A stretch of 64,000 nt of DNA from Anaeromyxobacter sp. PSR-1 (lineage in GTDB: Bacteria > Myxococcota > Myxococcia > Myxococcales > Anaeromyxobacteraceae). The DNA is taken from assembly GCF_000964525.1 (NCBI RefSeq), contig NZ_BAZG01000004.1:1-64000 (forward strand). Reading direction: 5' to 3'. The translations under genes were made by a program, and so were the position numbers. Numbering within the stretch: the first letter of the stretch is position 1; the number at the start of each line of letters is the position of its first letter. Of this stretch, positions 26,408-35,627 are shown piece after piece. The notes beneath the pieces are model-generated. The model did not search any database and was not told where the DNA came from. It worked only from the letters and a program-made list of their open reading frames with translations.

Positions 26408-27198
26408 CGCGGCTCGTCGAGCTCCAGGCGGCGTTCCACGCGCTCGCGACGCGCGCCCCCTCCCCGCCGCTCGCCGCCGAGGCGTTCCTCGTGGGCTCGC
26501 GCGAGCTTTCCGCGGCCGAGCGCGCCGGCATCTACGCCGACATGTACGGCTGGCGCCTCGCGGATGCCCTTCGCGAGGACTACCCGAAGCTCGCGTCGCT
26601 CCTCGGCGACGCGCGGTTCCTCGCGCTCGCCGGCGCGTACGCGCGCGCGCATCCCCCCGACCGCCCGGACCTCGGTCAGCACGGCCGCCACCTCCCCCGC
26701 TTCCTGCGCCGGCTCCCGGCGCCGGAGCGCGCCGATCTCGGCGACCTCGCCGCGCTGGAGTGGGCGCGCGCCGAGGTGTTCTTCGAGGCGCCGGCGACGG
26801 CCGCCGCGCACGCGTCGCTCGCCGCGCTCGGGCCGGCGGCGTTCCCCGACACCAGCATCGTGCTCGTGCCGGCGCTCCGGGTGCTCGCCCTCGATCACGA
26901 CGTGGCCGCGCTGTGGCGCCGGCTCGAGGCGGGCGAGGCCGCGGGAGCGGCCGTCGCGGCGCCGACCGCGGTGGTGGTCTGGCGCGCGGGGCTCGACGTG
27001 TTCCACGCGGTGGTGGAGCTCGACGAGGCGCGGGCCCTCCGGCTCGCGCGCGCAGGCCGCCCGGTCTCCGCGATCTGCGCCGCATTCGCCGACCGAGAGG
27101 ATCCGGCGGCCGCCGCGTTCGCCGCGCTCGCCTCCTGGCTGGACGAGGGCTGGGTCGCGGCCTTCCGGCTTCCGGCAGCGCCTGGGGAGCGCGCGTGA
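26404..27198 (+). CDS. bufC: BufC/HvfC-type MNIO partner protein (DUF2063)
   Basis: 264 residues starting at GTG. The N-terminal DUF2063 domain is recognisable: LQAAFHALATRA, AERAGIYADMYGWRLADALREDYPKL (key residues ERAGIY and DYPKLASLLGD), PPDRPDLGQHGRHLPRFL and LGDLAALEWARAEVFF. The C-terminal half is a second domain with TAVVVWRAGLDVFHA. This family binds the precursor peptide and assists the DUF692 enzyme. Coupled to bufB by GTGA overlap. Confidence 0.9.
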   Translation: MTRLVELQAAFHALATRAPSPPLAAEAFLVGSRELSAAERAGIYADMYGWRLADALREDYPKLASLLGDARFLALAGAYARAHPPDRPDLGQHGRHLPRFLRRLPAPERADLGDLAALEWARAEVFFEAPATAAAHASLAALGPAAFPDTSIVLVPALRVLALDHDVAALWRRLEAGEAAGAAVAAPTAVVVWRAGLDVFHAVVELDEARALRLARAGRPVSAICAAFADREDPAAAAFAALASWLDEGWVAAFRLPAAPGERA

Positions 27199-27380
27199 GC
27201 CTCCTCGGGGTCGAGGGACGACGGCCGGCGGGGGGCGGCCACGCTTCGGCTTCGCGCTCGCACGCCCGGACGTCGCCCCCCGAGCGGCGTCGCGCCGCCT
27301 CACGCCCGCGCGCGCCCCCGCCCCTTCTGAGCCCGACAGCCGGCCGCGCGCCGGACCACACTGGCCCCTCGCGAGCCCCG

Positions 27381-28034
27381 ATGCCCGGCCAGCCCTCCCC
27401 GCTGCAACCACGCCCCGAGGCGGACGACGCCGCGCTCCTCGAGCGCATGCGGCAGGGTGATCGCGCCGCGTTCGCGGCCGTCGTCGACCGCCACGCCGGC
27501 TCGCTGCTCCGGGTGGCCCGCTCGCTGCTTCGCGATGCGGCCGCGGCAGAGGAGGTCGTGCAGGAGACCTGGATCGCTCTCCTGACCGGCCTCGCCGGCT
27601 TCGAGGGCCGGGCGTCGGTGCGGACCTGGCTGTTCAGGGTCCTCGTGAACAAGGCGCGGACGCGCTTCCACCGCGACGGCCGCACGGTCCCGTTCTCCGC
27701 GCTCGGCGACGAGGACGGCGGCGCCTCGCCTTCCGCCGATGCCGAGCGCTTCGCCTCCGGCGGCGGCTGGGCGATCGCGCCGGGCCGCTGGACCGAGACC
27801 GACCCCGAGCAGCTGGCCCTGGGCGCCGAGACCCGCGCGGCCATCGAGGCCGCCATCCGGGAGCTCCCGGACGCGCAGCGCGCCGTCCTGACGCTCCGCG
27901 ACGTGGAGGGGCTGGAGACCGAGGAGATCTGTCATCTTCTCGGCGTGACGGTGACGAACCAGCGGGTGCTCCTGCACCGGGCGCGGGTCCGGATCCGGGA
28001 GGCGCTCGCAGCGCGGCTGGGAAGGGAGCCATGA
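27381..28034 (+). CDS. ECF-type RNA polymerase sigma factor
   Basis: 217 residues. Region 2 is seen at AFAAVVDRHAGSLLRVARSLL and AAEEVVQETWIALLTGL; region 4 at PDAQRAVLTLRDVEGLETEEICHLLGVTVTNQRVLLHRARVRI (key residues LRDVEGL, EEICHLLGV, HRARVRIR). The linker between them, with a Gly/Ala-rich DGGASPSAD stretch, is long. Paired with a zinc-finger anti-sigma gene that overlaps its stop by four bases. It sits 182 bases after bufC, so it may govern bufferin expression, as ECF factors do in other bufferin systems; that link is inferred. Confidence 0.92.
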   Translation: MPGQPSPLQPRPEADDAALLERMRQGDRAAFAAVVDRHAGSLLRVARSLLRDAAAAEEVVQETWIALLTGLAGFEGRASVRTWLFRVLVNKARTRFHRDGRTVPFSALGDEDGGASPSADAERFASGGGWAIAPGRWTETDPEQLALGAETRAAIEAAIRELPDAQRAVLTLRDVEGLETEEICHLLGVTVTNQRVLLHRARVRIREALAARLGREP

Positions 28035-28830
28035 CGCCGACGTGCCGCCAGATCGCCGAGCAGGCGTCCGACCTCCTGGATGGGCGGCTCGATGCCGGGA
28101 CGCGTCGCGCGATCGACGCCCACCTCGCGGGCTGCGACGGCTGCCGGGCGTTCGTGGATCAGCTCGAGGCCACCCGGCTCGCGATCGGGCGGCTCCCTCC
28201 GCCCGAGGTGCCGGTGGGGATGCGCGACGACCTGCTCGCCCGGTTCGACGCGCTGGCCGGAGGCGCTCCGGCACATGCACGGGTGGAGGCCAGCCGGGGC
28301 GGCGGCGCCGTTCGGCTCCTGCCGTGGACGGTCGCGGGGGGCGCCGCGATGGTCGGCGGCCTCCTCGTCCTCGCCGCGCGGCACGCGTCCCTTGCCCCGA
28401 CGGACCTGGTGGTCTCGGCCGGGCTCGCTGCGGCCGCCCTCGCCCTGGCCGCGACGGCCCACCGCTTCGCCGCGCGCCACGCGGCGCTCGGCACGGCCGC
28501 GGCGGGGCTCGCCGCGCTCGCGGCTGGCGGGGGGGCGGGCTCGACGCGGGCGAAGGGGCGCTCTGCGTCGCGATCGAGCTGGGCGCTGCCGCGGCGGTGG
28601 GCCTCCTCGCCTGGGCCCTGGCCCGGCGCATCCCGGGCGTTCCGGCCCGGCGCGCGCTCGCGGGCGGCGCGCTCGCCGGCGCGCTCGTCGCGGACGCGGC
28701 CCTGCAGGTGACCTGCGGCGCACACCTGGCGCTCGCGCACCTCGCCGCCTTCCACCTGGGCGGCGTCGCGGTGGTGTCGGCCGCGACGGTGCGGCTCCTG
28801 CGGAGCACGGCCCGCGCCGCGTCCGCGTAG
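28031..28830 (+). pseudogene. Anti-sigma factor (zinc-finger HC2) with frameshift
   Basis: The reading frame from ATG 28031 gives a zf-HC2 domain (CRQIAEQASDLL, then HLAGCDGC) and two to three membrane helices (TVAGGAAMVGGLLVLAA, LVVSAGLAAAALALAA). At a run of seven G (28529-28535) coding potential moves to the -1 frame, which continues with helices GAAAAVGLLAWALARRIPG and LAAFHLGGVAVVSAATV to a stop at 28830. The zero frame instead becomes Arg/Ser-rich. A one-base loss in the G run explains this; sequencing error, true mutation, phase variation or programmed -1 slippage remain possible. The zinc finger itself is intact. Confidence 0.75.
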
Positions 28831-28840
28831 GGGCGAGCGA

Positions 28841-29593
28841 ATGGCCCAGCCCGTCCTCGAGCTGCACCAGGTCACGAAGCGCTTCCGCGGGCCGGCGGCC
28901 ATCGGGCCGGTGTCGCTCACCGTGAGCCGTGGAGAGGCCGTGGCGCTCCTCGGACCGAGCGGCGCCGGCAAGTCCACCCTCCTGCGCATGGCGCTCGGGC
29001 TCCTCCGCCCCGACGACGGCGAGGTCCGCTTTCTCGGCGCGCCGATCGGGCCCGCGGACCACGCGGCGCGCAGGGGGATCGGCTACGTCGTGCAGGGCGG
29101 CGGCCTCTTCCCGCACCTCACCGCCGCCGCGAACACTGCCCTCGTCGCGCGCCACCTGGGCTGGCCCGCGGAGCGCGTGCGGGCGCGGCTCGCGGAGCTC
29201 GCTGCGCTGGCCCGCCTCCCGGCCGACGCGCTGGAGCGCCACCCGGGCGCCCTCTCGAGCGGGCAGGCGCAGCGTGTCAGCCTCATCCGGGCGCTGATGC
29301 TCGATCCCGAGCTCCTGGTCCTCGACGAGCCGCTCGGCGCGCTCGACCCCATCACGCGGGCCGGTCTCCAGGAGGACCTGCGGACCGCCTTCCGCGCGGT
29401 GTCGAAGACGGTGGTCCTGGTCACCCACGATCTCGCCGAGGCGGCCTTCCTCGCGGACCGGCTGGTGCTGCTGCGGGACGGCCAGGTGGTCCAGGCCGGG
29501 ACGCTCGAGGATCTCGCCCGCAACCCCACCGATCCCTTCGTGGCCCGGTTCGTCGGCGCGCACCGGACCCTCGTCCTCCCGGAGGCGCGGTGA
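28841..29593 (+). CDS. Osmoprotectant ABC transporter, ATP-binding subunit (OpuCA/ProV-like)
   Basis: 250 residues. Walker A GPSGAGKSTL, Q-loop YVVQGGGLFPHL, signature LSSGQAQRVSLIRAL, Walker B LLVLDEPLGALDP, His switch VTHDLAEA. It lacks the C-terminal CBS pair of longer ProV/OpuCA proteins. It energises the fused binding-protein/permease encoded directly downstream. Only 10 bases separate it from the anti-sigma reading frame, placing the transporter in the ECF operon. Stop overlaps the next GTG. Confidence 0.92.
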   Translation: MAQPVLELHQVTKRFRGPAAIGPVSLTVSRGEAVALLGPSGAGKSTLLRMALGLLRPDDGEVRFLGAPIGPADHAARRGIGYVVQGGGLFPHLTAAANTALVARHLGWPAERVRARLAELAALARLPADALERHPGALSSGQAQRVSLIRALMLDPELLVLDEPLGALDPITRAGLQEDLRTAFRAVSKTVVLVTHDLAEAAFLADRLVLLRDGQVVQAGTLEDLARNPTDPFVARFVGAHRTLVLPEAR

Positions 29594-31062
29594 CGCTCGC
29601 GGCGGCCCTCGCCCTCGCCGCCCTGGCGGCGCCCGCGGTCAAGGTCGGCTCGAAGGCGTTCACCGAGTCGGACGTCCTCGGCGAGATCGTCGCGCGGGTC
29701 GCCGCGTCCTCGGGGACGGCCGCCGTCCACCGCCGGGCGCTCGGCGGGACGCGCGTGGTATGGGAGGCACTGACGCAGGGCGAGATCGACGTCTACCCCG
29801 AGTACACCGGCACCCTCGTCCGGGAGATCCTGGCCGGTGAGCGGATCGACGACGACGCCGCCCTCCGGCGCGCGCTGGCGGCGCGCGGGGTCGGTGTCGC
29901 GGCCGTGCTCGGCTTCGAGAACACGTACGCGCTCGGGATGCGGCGCGCGGCCGCCGAGCGGCTCGGCATCCGGGCCATCTCGGACCTGCTCCGTCATCCC
30001 GGGCTCCGGTTCGGCTTCACGAACGAGTTCGTGGACCGGGCCGACGGCTGGCCCGCGCTCCGGTCGCGCTACGCCCTCTCGGCGTCCGCGGTCCGCGGGC
30101 TCGACCACGACCTCGCCTATCGCGCGCTGGCGGAGGGCGCGCTGGACGTGGTGGACCTGTACTCGACGGATGCCCAGATCGCCCAGCTCGACCTGGTCGT
30201 GCTGGACGACGACCGGCGGGCGTTCCCGCGCTACGACGCGGTGATCCTCCAGCGGCTGGATCTCGACGCGCGCGCCCCTGCGGCCGTCGCGGCCATCCGC
30301 CGGCTCGCGGGCGCCATCACCGCGGGAGAGATGACCGCCATGAACGCGCGCGTGCAGCTGGAGCACGCCGACCCCGGCGAGGTGGCGGCGGCGTTCGTGG
30401 CGCGAGGGCTCGGGCTCGCGCAGGCGCCCGCCGCCAGGGACGGGCTCGCGCGCCGCGTCGCCGATCGCACGCTCGAGCACCTCGTGCTGGTGGCCGTCGC
30501 GCTCACCGGCGCGATCCTGGTCGCGGTGCCCCTCGGGATCCTGGCCGCGCGCCGGCCGCGGCTCGGCCGGCTCGTCCTCGCGCTCGTGGGGGTGGTGCAG
30601 ACCGTCCCGTCGCTCGCGCTCCTCGTCTTCATGATCCCGCTCCTCGGGATCGGGGCGCGCCCGGCCATCGCCGCGCTGTTCCTCTACGGGCTCCTGCCGA
30701 TCGTGCGGAACACGCACGCCGGGCTCACCGGGCTGGCCCCGGAGCTGCGGGAGTCGGCCGAGGCCCTCGGGCTCCCCCCGCTCGCCCGCCTCCGGCTCGT
30801 CGAGCTGCCCCTCGCCACCCCCGCCATCCTGGCCGGCGTGAAGACCTCCGCGGTCATCACGGTCGGCACCGCGACGCTCGGCGCGCTCGTCGGGGCGGGC
30901 GGGTACGGCCAGCCCATCCTCACCGGCATCCGGCTGCTGTCGGTGCCGCTCATCCTCGAGGGCGCGGTCCCCGCGGCGCTCCTCGCGCTCGGCGTGCAGG
31001 GGCTGTTCGATCTGGCCGAGCAGCTCCTCGTGCCGCCGGGCCTGCGCGCGGAGCGGGGGTGA
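29590..31062 (+). CDS. Osmoprotectant ABC transporter, fused substrate-binding and permease protein
   Basis: 490 residues. A short signal/anchor (LAAALALAALAAPAV) leads into an OpuAC-type binding domain: KVGSKAFTESDVLGEI, VYPEYTGTL, GFENTYALGM, FGFTNEFVDRADGW and VVDLYSTDAQIAQLDL. From about residue 295 follow five or six helices of an OpuCB-like permease with the EAA loop ELRESAEALGLPPLARLRLVELP (key residues ESAEALGL). Such fusions import glycine betaine, choline or similar solutes. Its last 113 bases overlap the convergent MFS gene. Confidence 0.92.
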   Translation: MTLAAALALAALAAPAVKVGSKAFTESDVLGEIVARVAASSGTAAVHRRALGGTRVVWEALTQGEIDVYPEYTGTLVREILAGERIDDDAALRRALAARGVGVAAVLGFENTYALGMRRAAAERLGIRAISDLLRHPGLRFGFTNEFVDRADGWPALRSRYALSASAVRGLDHDLAYRALAEGALDVVDLYSTDAQIAQLDLVVLDDDRRAFPRYDAVILQRLDLDARAPAAVAAIRRLAGAITAGEMTAMNARVQLEHADPGEVAAAFVARGLGLAQAPAARDGLARRVADRTLEHLVLVAVALTGAILVAVPLGILAARRPRLGRLVLALVGVVQTVPSLALLVFMIPLLGIGARPAIAALFLYGLLPIVRNTHAGLTGLAPELRESAEALGLPPLARLRLVELPLATPAILAGVKTSAVITVGTATLGALVGAGGYGQPILTGIRLLSVPLILEGAVPAALLALGVQGLFDLAEQLLVPPGLRAERG

Positions 31063-32305
31063 CCTCCCGGGCGTCGATCCGGTCCGACGGCGCGCGCTCG
31101 CGCCGCGCGAGCACCAGGAACGGGACGACCGCGAGCTCGACGGCGGCCCCGGCGACGTAGGAGATGGGATAGCTCCACACGTCCGCGATCTTGCCGAGCG
31201 CCGGCTGGGCGATCGCGCCGCCCGCCGAGGTCAGCAGGTTGTCGAAGGACAGGACCGTCGCGCGCTCGGCGGACGGGATGAGGGAGTTCAGGTACGCTTG
31301 CCGGATGGGGATCGCCATCGCGAAGACGATCGCCCAGCCCGCGAGCAGGGCCAGCACCACCCAGAACCGCGGGAAGAGCCCGATGCCCGCGAGACAGGCC
31401 GCGCTCGCCCCCGTCGTGAAGAGCAGGATCGTCGTGCGCCGGCGGAGGCGCCTCGACGCCCACGGCACGACGTAGGCGCCCGAGATCTGCGCCAGCGCCA
31501 CCAGCGCGGCGGCGAGCCCCGCGACGGCGTAGGACCCGCCCTCCCCGCGGAGCTGCAACAGGTACGGCTGCATGGCGTAGAAGCCGAAGATGGGGACGCC
31601 ACCGCCCAGCAGCCCGCCCAGCATGACCCAGCGCACGGGCCGGTGTCCCAGGCCGTGGTGGAGCGAGGCGCGCAGCACGCCGCGAACCTCAGCGACGACC
31701 GACGCGCCTCGCCGGGGCGTGAAGCCGACGTCGTGCATCGACGCGAGCGCGATGGCGAAGGTCAGGGCGAGCGCCGCGGCCCTCAGCGCGTAGGGCACGC
31801 CGAGGTTCGTCGCCTGCGCGACGACGCCGCCGAGGATGGTGCCGACGAGCATCCCGGCGCCCTCCGCCATCTTGCCCCGCGCCAGCGCCGCGTCCACCGT
31901 GCCCTGGTAGTGGGTGGCGCTCAGGCCGTCCACCAGCCACGCCTCGGTCGCACCGGAGAAGAACGTGAAGCCGAGCCCGAGCAGGATCGACGCCCCCGCC
32001 CAGCCCCAGAACGGACCGTGGACGCGCCACATCGCGAGGTAGAGGAGCGTCCCGAAGAACAGCGTGGCTGCGCCGAGCAGGTACGACACCCGCCGCCCCA
32101 TCGTGTCGGCGACCACGCCGGTCGGCACCTCGAAGAGCACCTCTCCCACCGTGAAGAACGCGTTCGCGGCGAACGCCTGCGCCACCGAGAGGCCCGCGTC
32201 CAGCAGGAAGAGCGTGTTGATTCCCCAGATGAAGGAGGACGCGAACGTCGAGAGCAGCGTCAGGACGACGTAGGTCCGCAGGATCTGGCGCGCCGTCGTC
32301 GCCAT
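30950..32305 (-). CDS. Major facilitator superfamily transporter
   Basis: 451 residues, twelve helices. MFS loop motif GVVADTMGRRVSYLLG (about residue 65) and a second-half equivalent around PWASRRLRRRTTI. It starts MATTARQILRTYVVLTLLSTF. The last 45 residues are Pro/Arg/Ala-rich and lie antisense to the ABC permease, so the gene may have acquired a longer tail by stop-codon loss. Substrate unknown; drug or sugar efflux are both possible. Confidence 0.87.
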   Translation of the reverse strand: MATTARQILRTYVVLTLLSTFASSFIWGINTLFLLDAGLSVAQAFAANAFFTVGEVLFEVPTGVVADTMGRRVSYLLGAATLFFGTLLYLAMWRVHGPFWGWAGASILLGLGFTFFSGATEAWLVDGLSATHYQGTVDAALARGKMAEGAGMLVGTILGGVVAQATNLGVPYALRAAALALTFAIALASMHDVGFTPRRGASVVAEVRGVLRASLHHGLGHRPVRWVMLGGLLGGGVPIFGFYAMQPYLLQLRGEGGSYAVAGLAAALVALAQISGAYVVPWASRRLRRRTTILLFTTGASAACLAGIGLFPRFWVVLALLAGWAIVFAMAIPIRQAYLNSLIPSAERATVLSFDNLLTSAGGAIAQPALGKIADVWSYPISYVAGAAVELAVVPFLVLARRERAPSDRIDAREVTPAPRAGPAARGAARPDRTAPARRARGAPRGPRPRG

Positions 32306-32377
32306 GCCGTGAGCCCTCGTGCTTCGCTCCGGCGGTGGAGCCCGACGTGACGAGGGCCCGGGGCCGCCGCCGTCGCG

Positions 32378-33154
32378 TCACCCTCCCAGCTTCGTGAGCA
32401 CGAACGCGCCCAGGAACCCGACCACGGTGACGAGCCCGGCGACGTCGTGCGCGTTCTCGAACGCCTCCGGGATCATGGTGTCGGCGAGCATCGCGAGGAT
32501 CGCGCCGGCGGCCGTCGCGGTGGTCGCGGCGATCACGTCCGGCGGGAAGGCCCGGAACACGGTGAAGCCGAGCAGGGCGGCGATGGCGGAGGCGACCGCG
32601 ATCCCCGTCCACACGCCGAAGACGTAGGCGGGCGTCCGGCCGGCGTGCCGCATCCCGGCGGCGCTCGAGAGCCCCTCGGGCACGTTCGACACGAAGATCG
32701 CGATGACCGCCACCCAGCTGACCGCCCCGCCGCCGATCAGGGAGAGGCCGATGACGATCGACTCGGGGATCCCGTCGAGCAGCGCGCCGAGCGCGATCGC
32801 GAGGCCGCTCCCGGACCGCTCGGACTCGGACGGCTGCTTCCCGGGTCCGGATCGCTTGCGGTGCTTCGCGCCGCGGCGGGAGAGCACCGTCGTGAGCGCC
32901 GTGTACACCACCGCCCCGGCCACGAACCCGATCGCCGTCGAGTCGAAGCCGCCGCGGCGGTACGCCTCGTCCATGAGGTCGAACGACAGCGCCGAGATGA
33001 GCACCCCCGCGCCGAACGCCATGACGACCGCGATGACGCGCTGCGGGACGCGGGCGTAGAAGCCGGCGACCGCCCCGACCACGAGCGCGGAGCCGGCGAC
33101 CAGCCCCCACGTCCCCGCCCACGCCCAGACCGGCATCAGGCGAAAGGTGTGCAC
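32378..33154 (-). CDS. ZIP-family divalent metal transporter
   Basis: 258 residues from a GTG at 33154, which has GAGGG 8 bases upstream; an ATG 18 bases further in (MPVWAWAG) is an alternative. Eight helices expected. Metal-site motifs: LGALLDGIPESIVIGLSLIG in helix IV and FVSNVPEGLSSAAGM in helix V, both conserved in ZIP transporters. A cytoplasmic loop with RRGAKHRKRSGPG separates helices III and IV. Probably imports zinc, iron or manganese. Located next to the nitric oxide reductase, on the same strand. Confidence 0.9.
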   Translation of the reverse strand: MHTFRLMPVWAWAGTWGLVAGSALVVGAVAGFYARVPQRVIAVVMAFGAGVLISALSFDLMDEAYRRGGFDSTAIGFVAGAVVYTALTTVLSRRGAKHRKRSGPGKQPSESERSGSGLAIALGALLDGIPESIVIGLSLIGGGAVSWVAVIAIFVSNVPEGLSSAAGMRHAGRTPAYVFGVWTGIAVASAIAALLGFTVFRAFPPDVIAATTATAAGAILAMLADTMIPEAFENAHDVAGLVTVVGFLGAFVLTKLGG

Positions 33155-33210
33155 GTGGACCGCCCTCGACCGCTGCGCCCGCCGGCCCGCAGCACGGGCG
33201 CCCGGCCCGC

Positions 33211-35520
33211 TCACAGCCTGCGCGGCGCCGCGTGGCCCCCGGAGGCGCCCTCGGCCGCCGCGCCGGGACCGTCCACGTCGCTGAACAGCGGGCTCTCCCC
33301 GCCGGGCGCGGTGGCGGGCCGCGGCGCCGCGCGGATCCCTCTCCAGCACAGCACCACGAGCGGCAGCACGCCGCCCACGATGAAGAGGGCGTCGCCCGGG
33401 AGCCTCCACCACTCGAACAGCGTGAGCGGGCGGGCGGTGACGTACTCGAGCTGCCGCGCCTCGAAGTACCCGACCGTCACCGACCGGTAGAGCTGGAGCA
33501 CGCCGACCGGGAACAGCGTCGCGAACACCATCCAGCCGAGCCCGAGGTTGAGCGACCAGAAGCTCACCTTGGCGAGCCGGTCGGACCAGCGCTCCGGCGC
33601 GACCAGGTACCGGATCGCGAACAGCGCGAGCGCCACCGCGAGCATGCCGTACACGCCCATCATGGCGGCGTGCCCGTGGTTCGCGGTGAGCGCGGTGCCG
33701 ACCTGGTAGTAGGAGACGATCGGGAGGTTGATGAGGAAGCCGAAGATCCCCGCGCCCACGAAGTTCCAGAACCCCACCGCCGCGAGGAACATGACCGCCC
33801 ACCGGTGCGGGAACGGCGCCGCGCCCTCGCGCTGCTGCGCCTTCGCGAGCGACAGGAAGCTCCAGGCCTCGACGGTGAGGAACGTGAGCGGGATGACCTC
33901 CGCGGCGGAGAAGAACGCGCCGAGCGCCATGTGCTCGGCCGGCTCGCCGGAGAAGTACACGTGGTGCATCGTCCCCACCACGCCGCCCACCGAGTAGAGG
34001 ATGATCTCGAGGTAGACCAGCCGCAGCGCGGCCTGCTCCGCGACCACGCCGAGCAGGACGAACAGGTACGCGACGATCGCGGTGGTGAAGAGCTCGAGGA
34101 AGTCCTCGACCCACAGGTGCACGACCCAGAACCGCCAGTAGTCGGTGACGGTGAAGTGGGCGCGCGGGTGGGCGAGCAGGCCCACCGCGTAGAACGCCGG
34201 GATCGCCAGCGCGGCGAAGAAGAAGAGCCACGGCATGTTGCCGAGGTGCTCGCGGACGAGGCGCGGCCGCAGCGTCCGGTAGAGCATGGCCGCCCAGGCG
34301 AACAGCCCGATGATGAGGAGCACCTGCCAGAGCCGGCCGAGCTCCAGGTATTCGAACCCCTGGTTCCCGAGCCAGTAGCCGCGGATCCAGCCGTGGATCC
34401 CGGCCAGCTCGCCGACCAGGCTGCCCACCACCACCACCGCGAGCGCCCCGAGCAGCGCGAACGCGAGCGCCCGCTGCCCGCGCGGCTCGCGCCCGGCGAT
34501 CATCGGCGCGACGAAGATGCCGGCCGCGAGGTACGACGTCGCCACCCAGAAGATGGCGAGCTGCAGGTGCCAGGTGCGGACCACGTTGAACGGGAGCAGC
34601 GCCGCCAGGTCGATGCCGAAGAAGCCCTCCAGCTCCGCGCGGTAGTGCTGGGACGCGCCGCCGACCAGCGTCTGGGCGAGGAACAGCAGCGCCATCACGA
34701 GGAAGTACCACCCCGTGGCGCGCTGGCCCGGCGTGAGGGGCACGTCCTGGGGCCGGCGGAACGTGAGGGTCCGGGTCTCGCGCCCCTGCCAGCCGAGGAA
34801 CCGCCAGCGGCCGAAGGCGGCGAAGAGGAGCCCCGTGCCGCCGAGCAGCGCCACCAGCGAGAGCACGCTCCACACCACCATCGAGCCGGTGGGGCGGTTC
34901 AGGACGAGCGGCTCGGGCGGCCAGTTGTTCGTGTACGAGTAGTCGGCGCCGGGGCGCTGCGTGGAGGCGGCCCAGGCGGTCCACGCGAAGAACGCCGTGA
35001 GCTGCCGGAGGTCCTCGGGGCTCGAGACGAGCCCCGGCGAGAGGCCGGTCCTCGCGCTCGGCTGGGCGAAGAACGCGCGCAGGGACTCGCGCTCGTGGTC
35101 GAAGGCGGCCGCCTGACCCTCGGTGAACGTCAGCACGCCGGTGGCCGCGTCGTAGCGGTTCTCGCGGAGCTCGGCCCAGGTCCGCGGCCCGCCCTCCCGC
35201 TCCGACTCGCCGTTCCGCGCCGCCACGAAGCGGGCCGACCGCCGCAGGTACTCGGCGGTGAAGTCCGGACCGAGGTAGCCGCCGTGTCCGAGCACCGAGC
35301 CGTAGTCCATCAGGCCGCGCGTGAGGAACAGCTCCTGGCCCGCGAGGATGTCGTCGCGGTCGAACACCACGCGGCCGCGCGGGTCGACGGTCTTCCCGGG
35401 GATGGGGGGCGAGGCCGTGTAGGTCCGGTAGGCGAGGACGCCGAGGATCCCGAAGCCGACCACCATCACGAGGAGCGCGGCCTGCGGCCACCCTCGCGAG
35501 ACGAGCAGTCCTCGGCGCAT
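33211..35520 (-). CDS. norZ: Quinol-dependent nitric oxide reductase (qNOR)
   Basis: 769 residues, a single-chain NorB with N-terminal quinol-oxidase extension. The extension begins after one helix (LLVMVVGFGILGVLAY) and contains GQELFLTRGLMDYGSVLGHG. The NorB core carries the haem and FeB ligands in RTWHLQLAIFW, HLWVEDFLELF, GTMHHVYFSG and NHGHAAMMGVYGM. It reduces two NO to N2O with electrons from quinol, giving NO detoxification or respiration. ATG has GGAG 6 bases upstream. No norR-type regulator or hemerythrin lies alongside. Confidence 0.94.
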   Translation of the reverse strand: MRRGLLVSRGWPQAALLVMVVGFGILGVLAYRTYTASPPIPGKTVDPRGRVVFDRDDILAGQELFLTRGLMDYGSVLGHGGYLGPDFTAEYLRRSARFVAARNGESEREGGPRTWAELRENRYDAATGVLTFTEGQAAAFDHERESLRAFFAQPSARTGLSPGLVSSPEDLRQLTAFFAWTAWAASTQRPGADYSYTNNWPPEPLVLNRPTGSMVVWSVLSLVALLGGTGLLFAAFGRWRFLGWQGRETRTLTFRRPQDVPLTPGQRATGWYFLVMALLFLAQTLVGGASQHYRAELEGFFGIDLAALLPFNVVRTWHLQLAIFWVATSYLAAGIFVAPMIAGREPRGQRALAFALLGALAVVVVGSLVGELAGIHGWIRGYWLGNQGFEYLELGRLWQVLLIIGLFAWAAMLYRTLRPRLVREHLGNMPWLFFFAALAIPAFYAVGLLAHPRAHFTVTDYWRFWVVHLWVEDFLELFTTAIVAYLFVLLGVVAEQAALRLVYLEIILYSVGGVVGTMHHVYFSGEPAEHMALGAFFSAAEVIPLTFLTVEAWSFLSLAKAQQREGAAPFPHRWAVMFLAAVGFWNFVGAGIFGFLINLPIVSYYQVGTALTANHGHAAMMGVYGMLAVALALFAIRYLVAPERWSDRLAKVSFWSLNLGLGWMVFATLFPVGVLQLYRSVTVGYFEARQLEYVTARPLTLFEWWRLPGDALFIVGGVLPLVVLCWRGIRAAPRPATAPGGESPLFSDVDGPGAAAEGASGGHAAPRRL

Positions 35521-35627
35521 GCGGTCTCCTTCGAGAGAGCGCCTGCACGCTGGCGACCGGGCGGCCGCCCGGCAAGTGCGCTGCCCGCGAGGGGAGAGCT
35601 CCGGGCCGGGCGCTCGCGCACCTCCCG

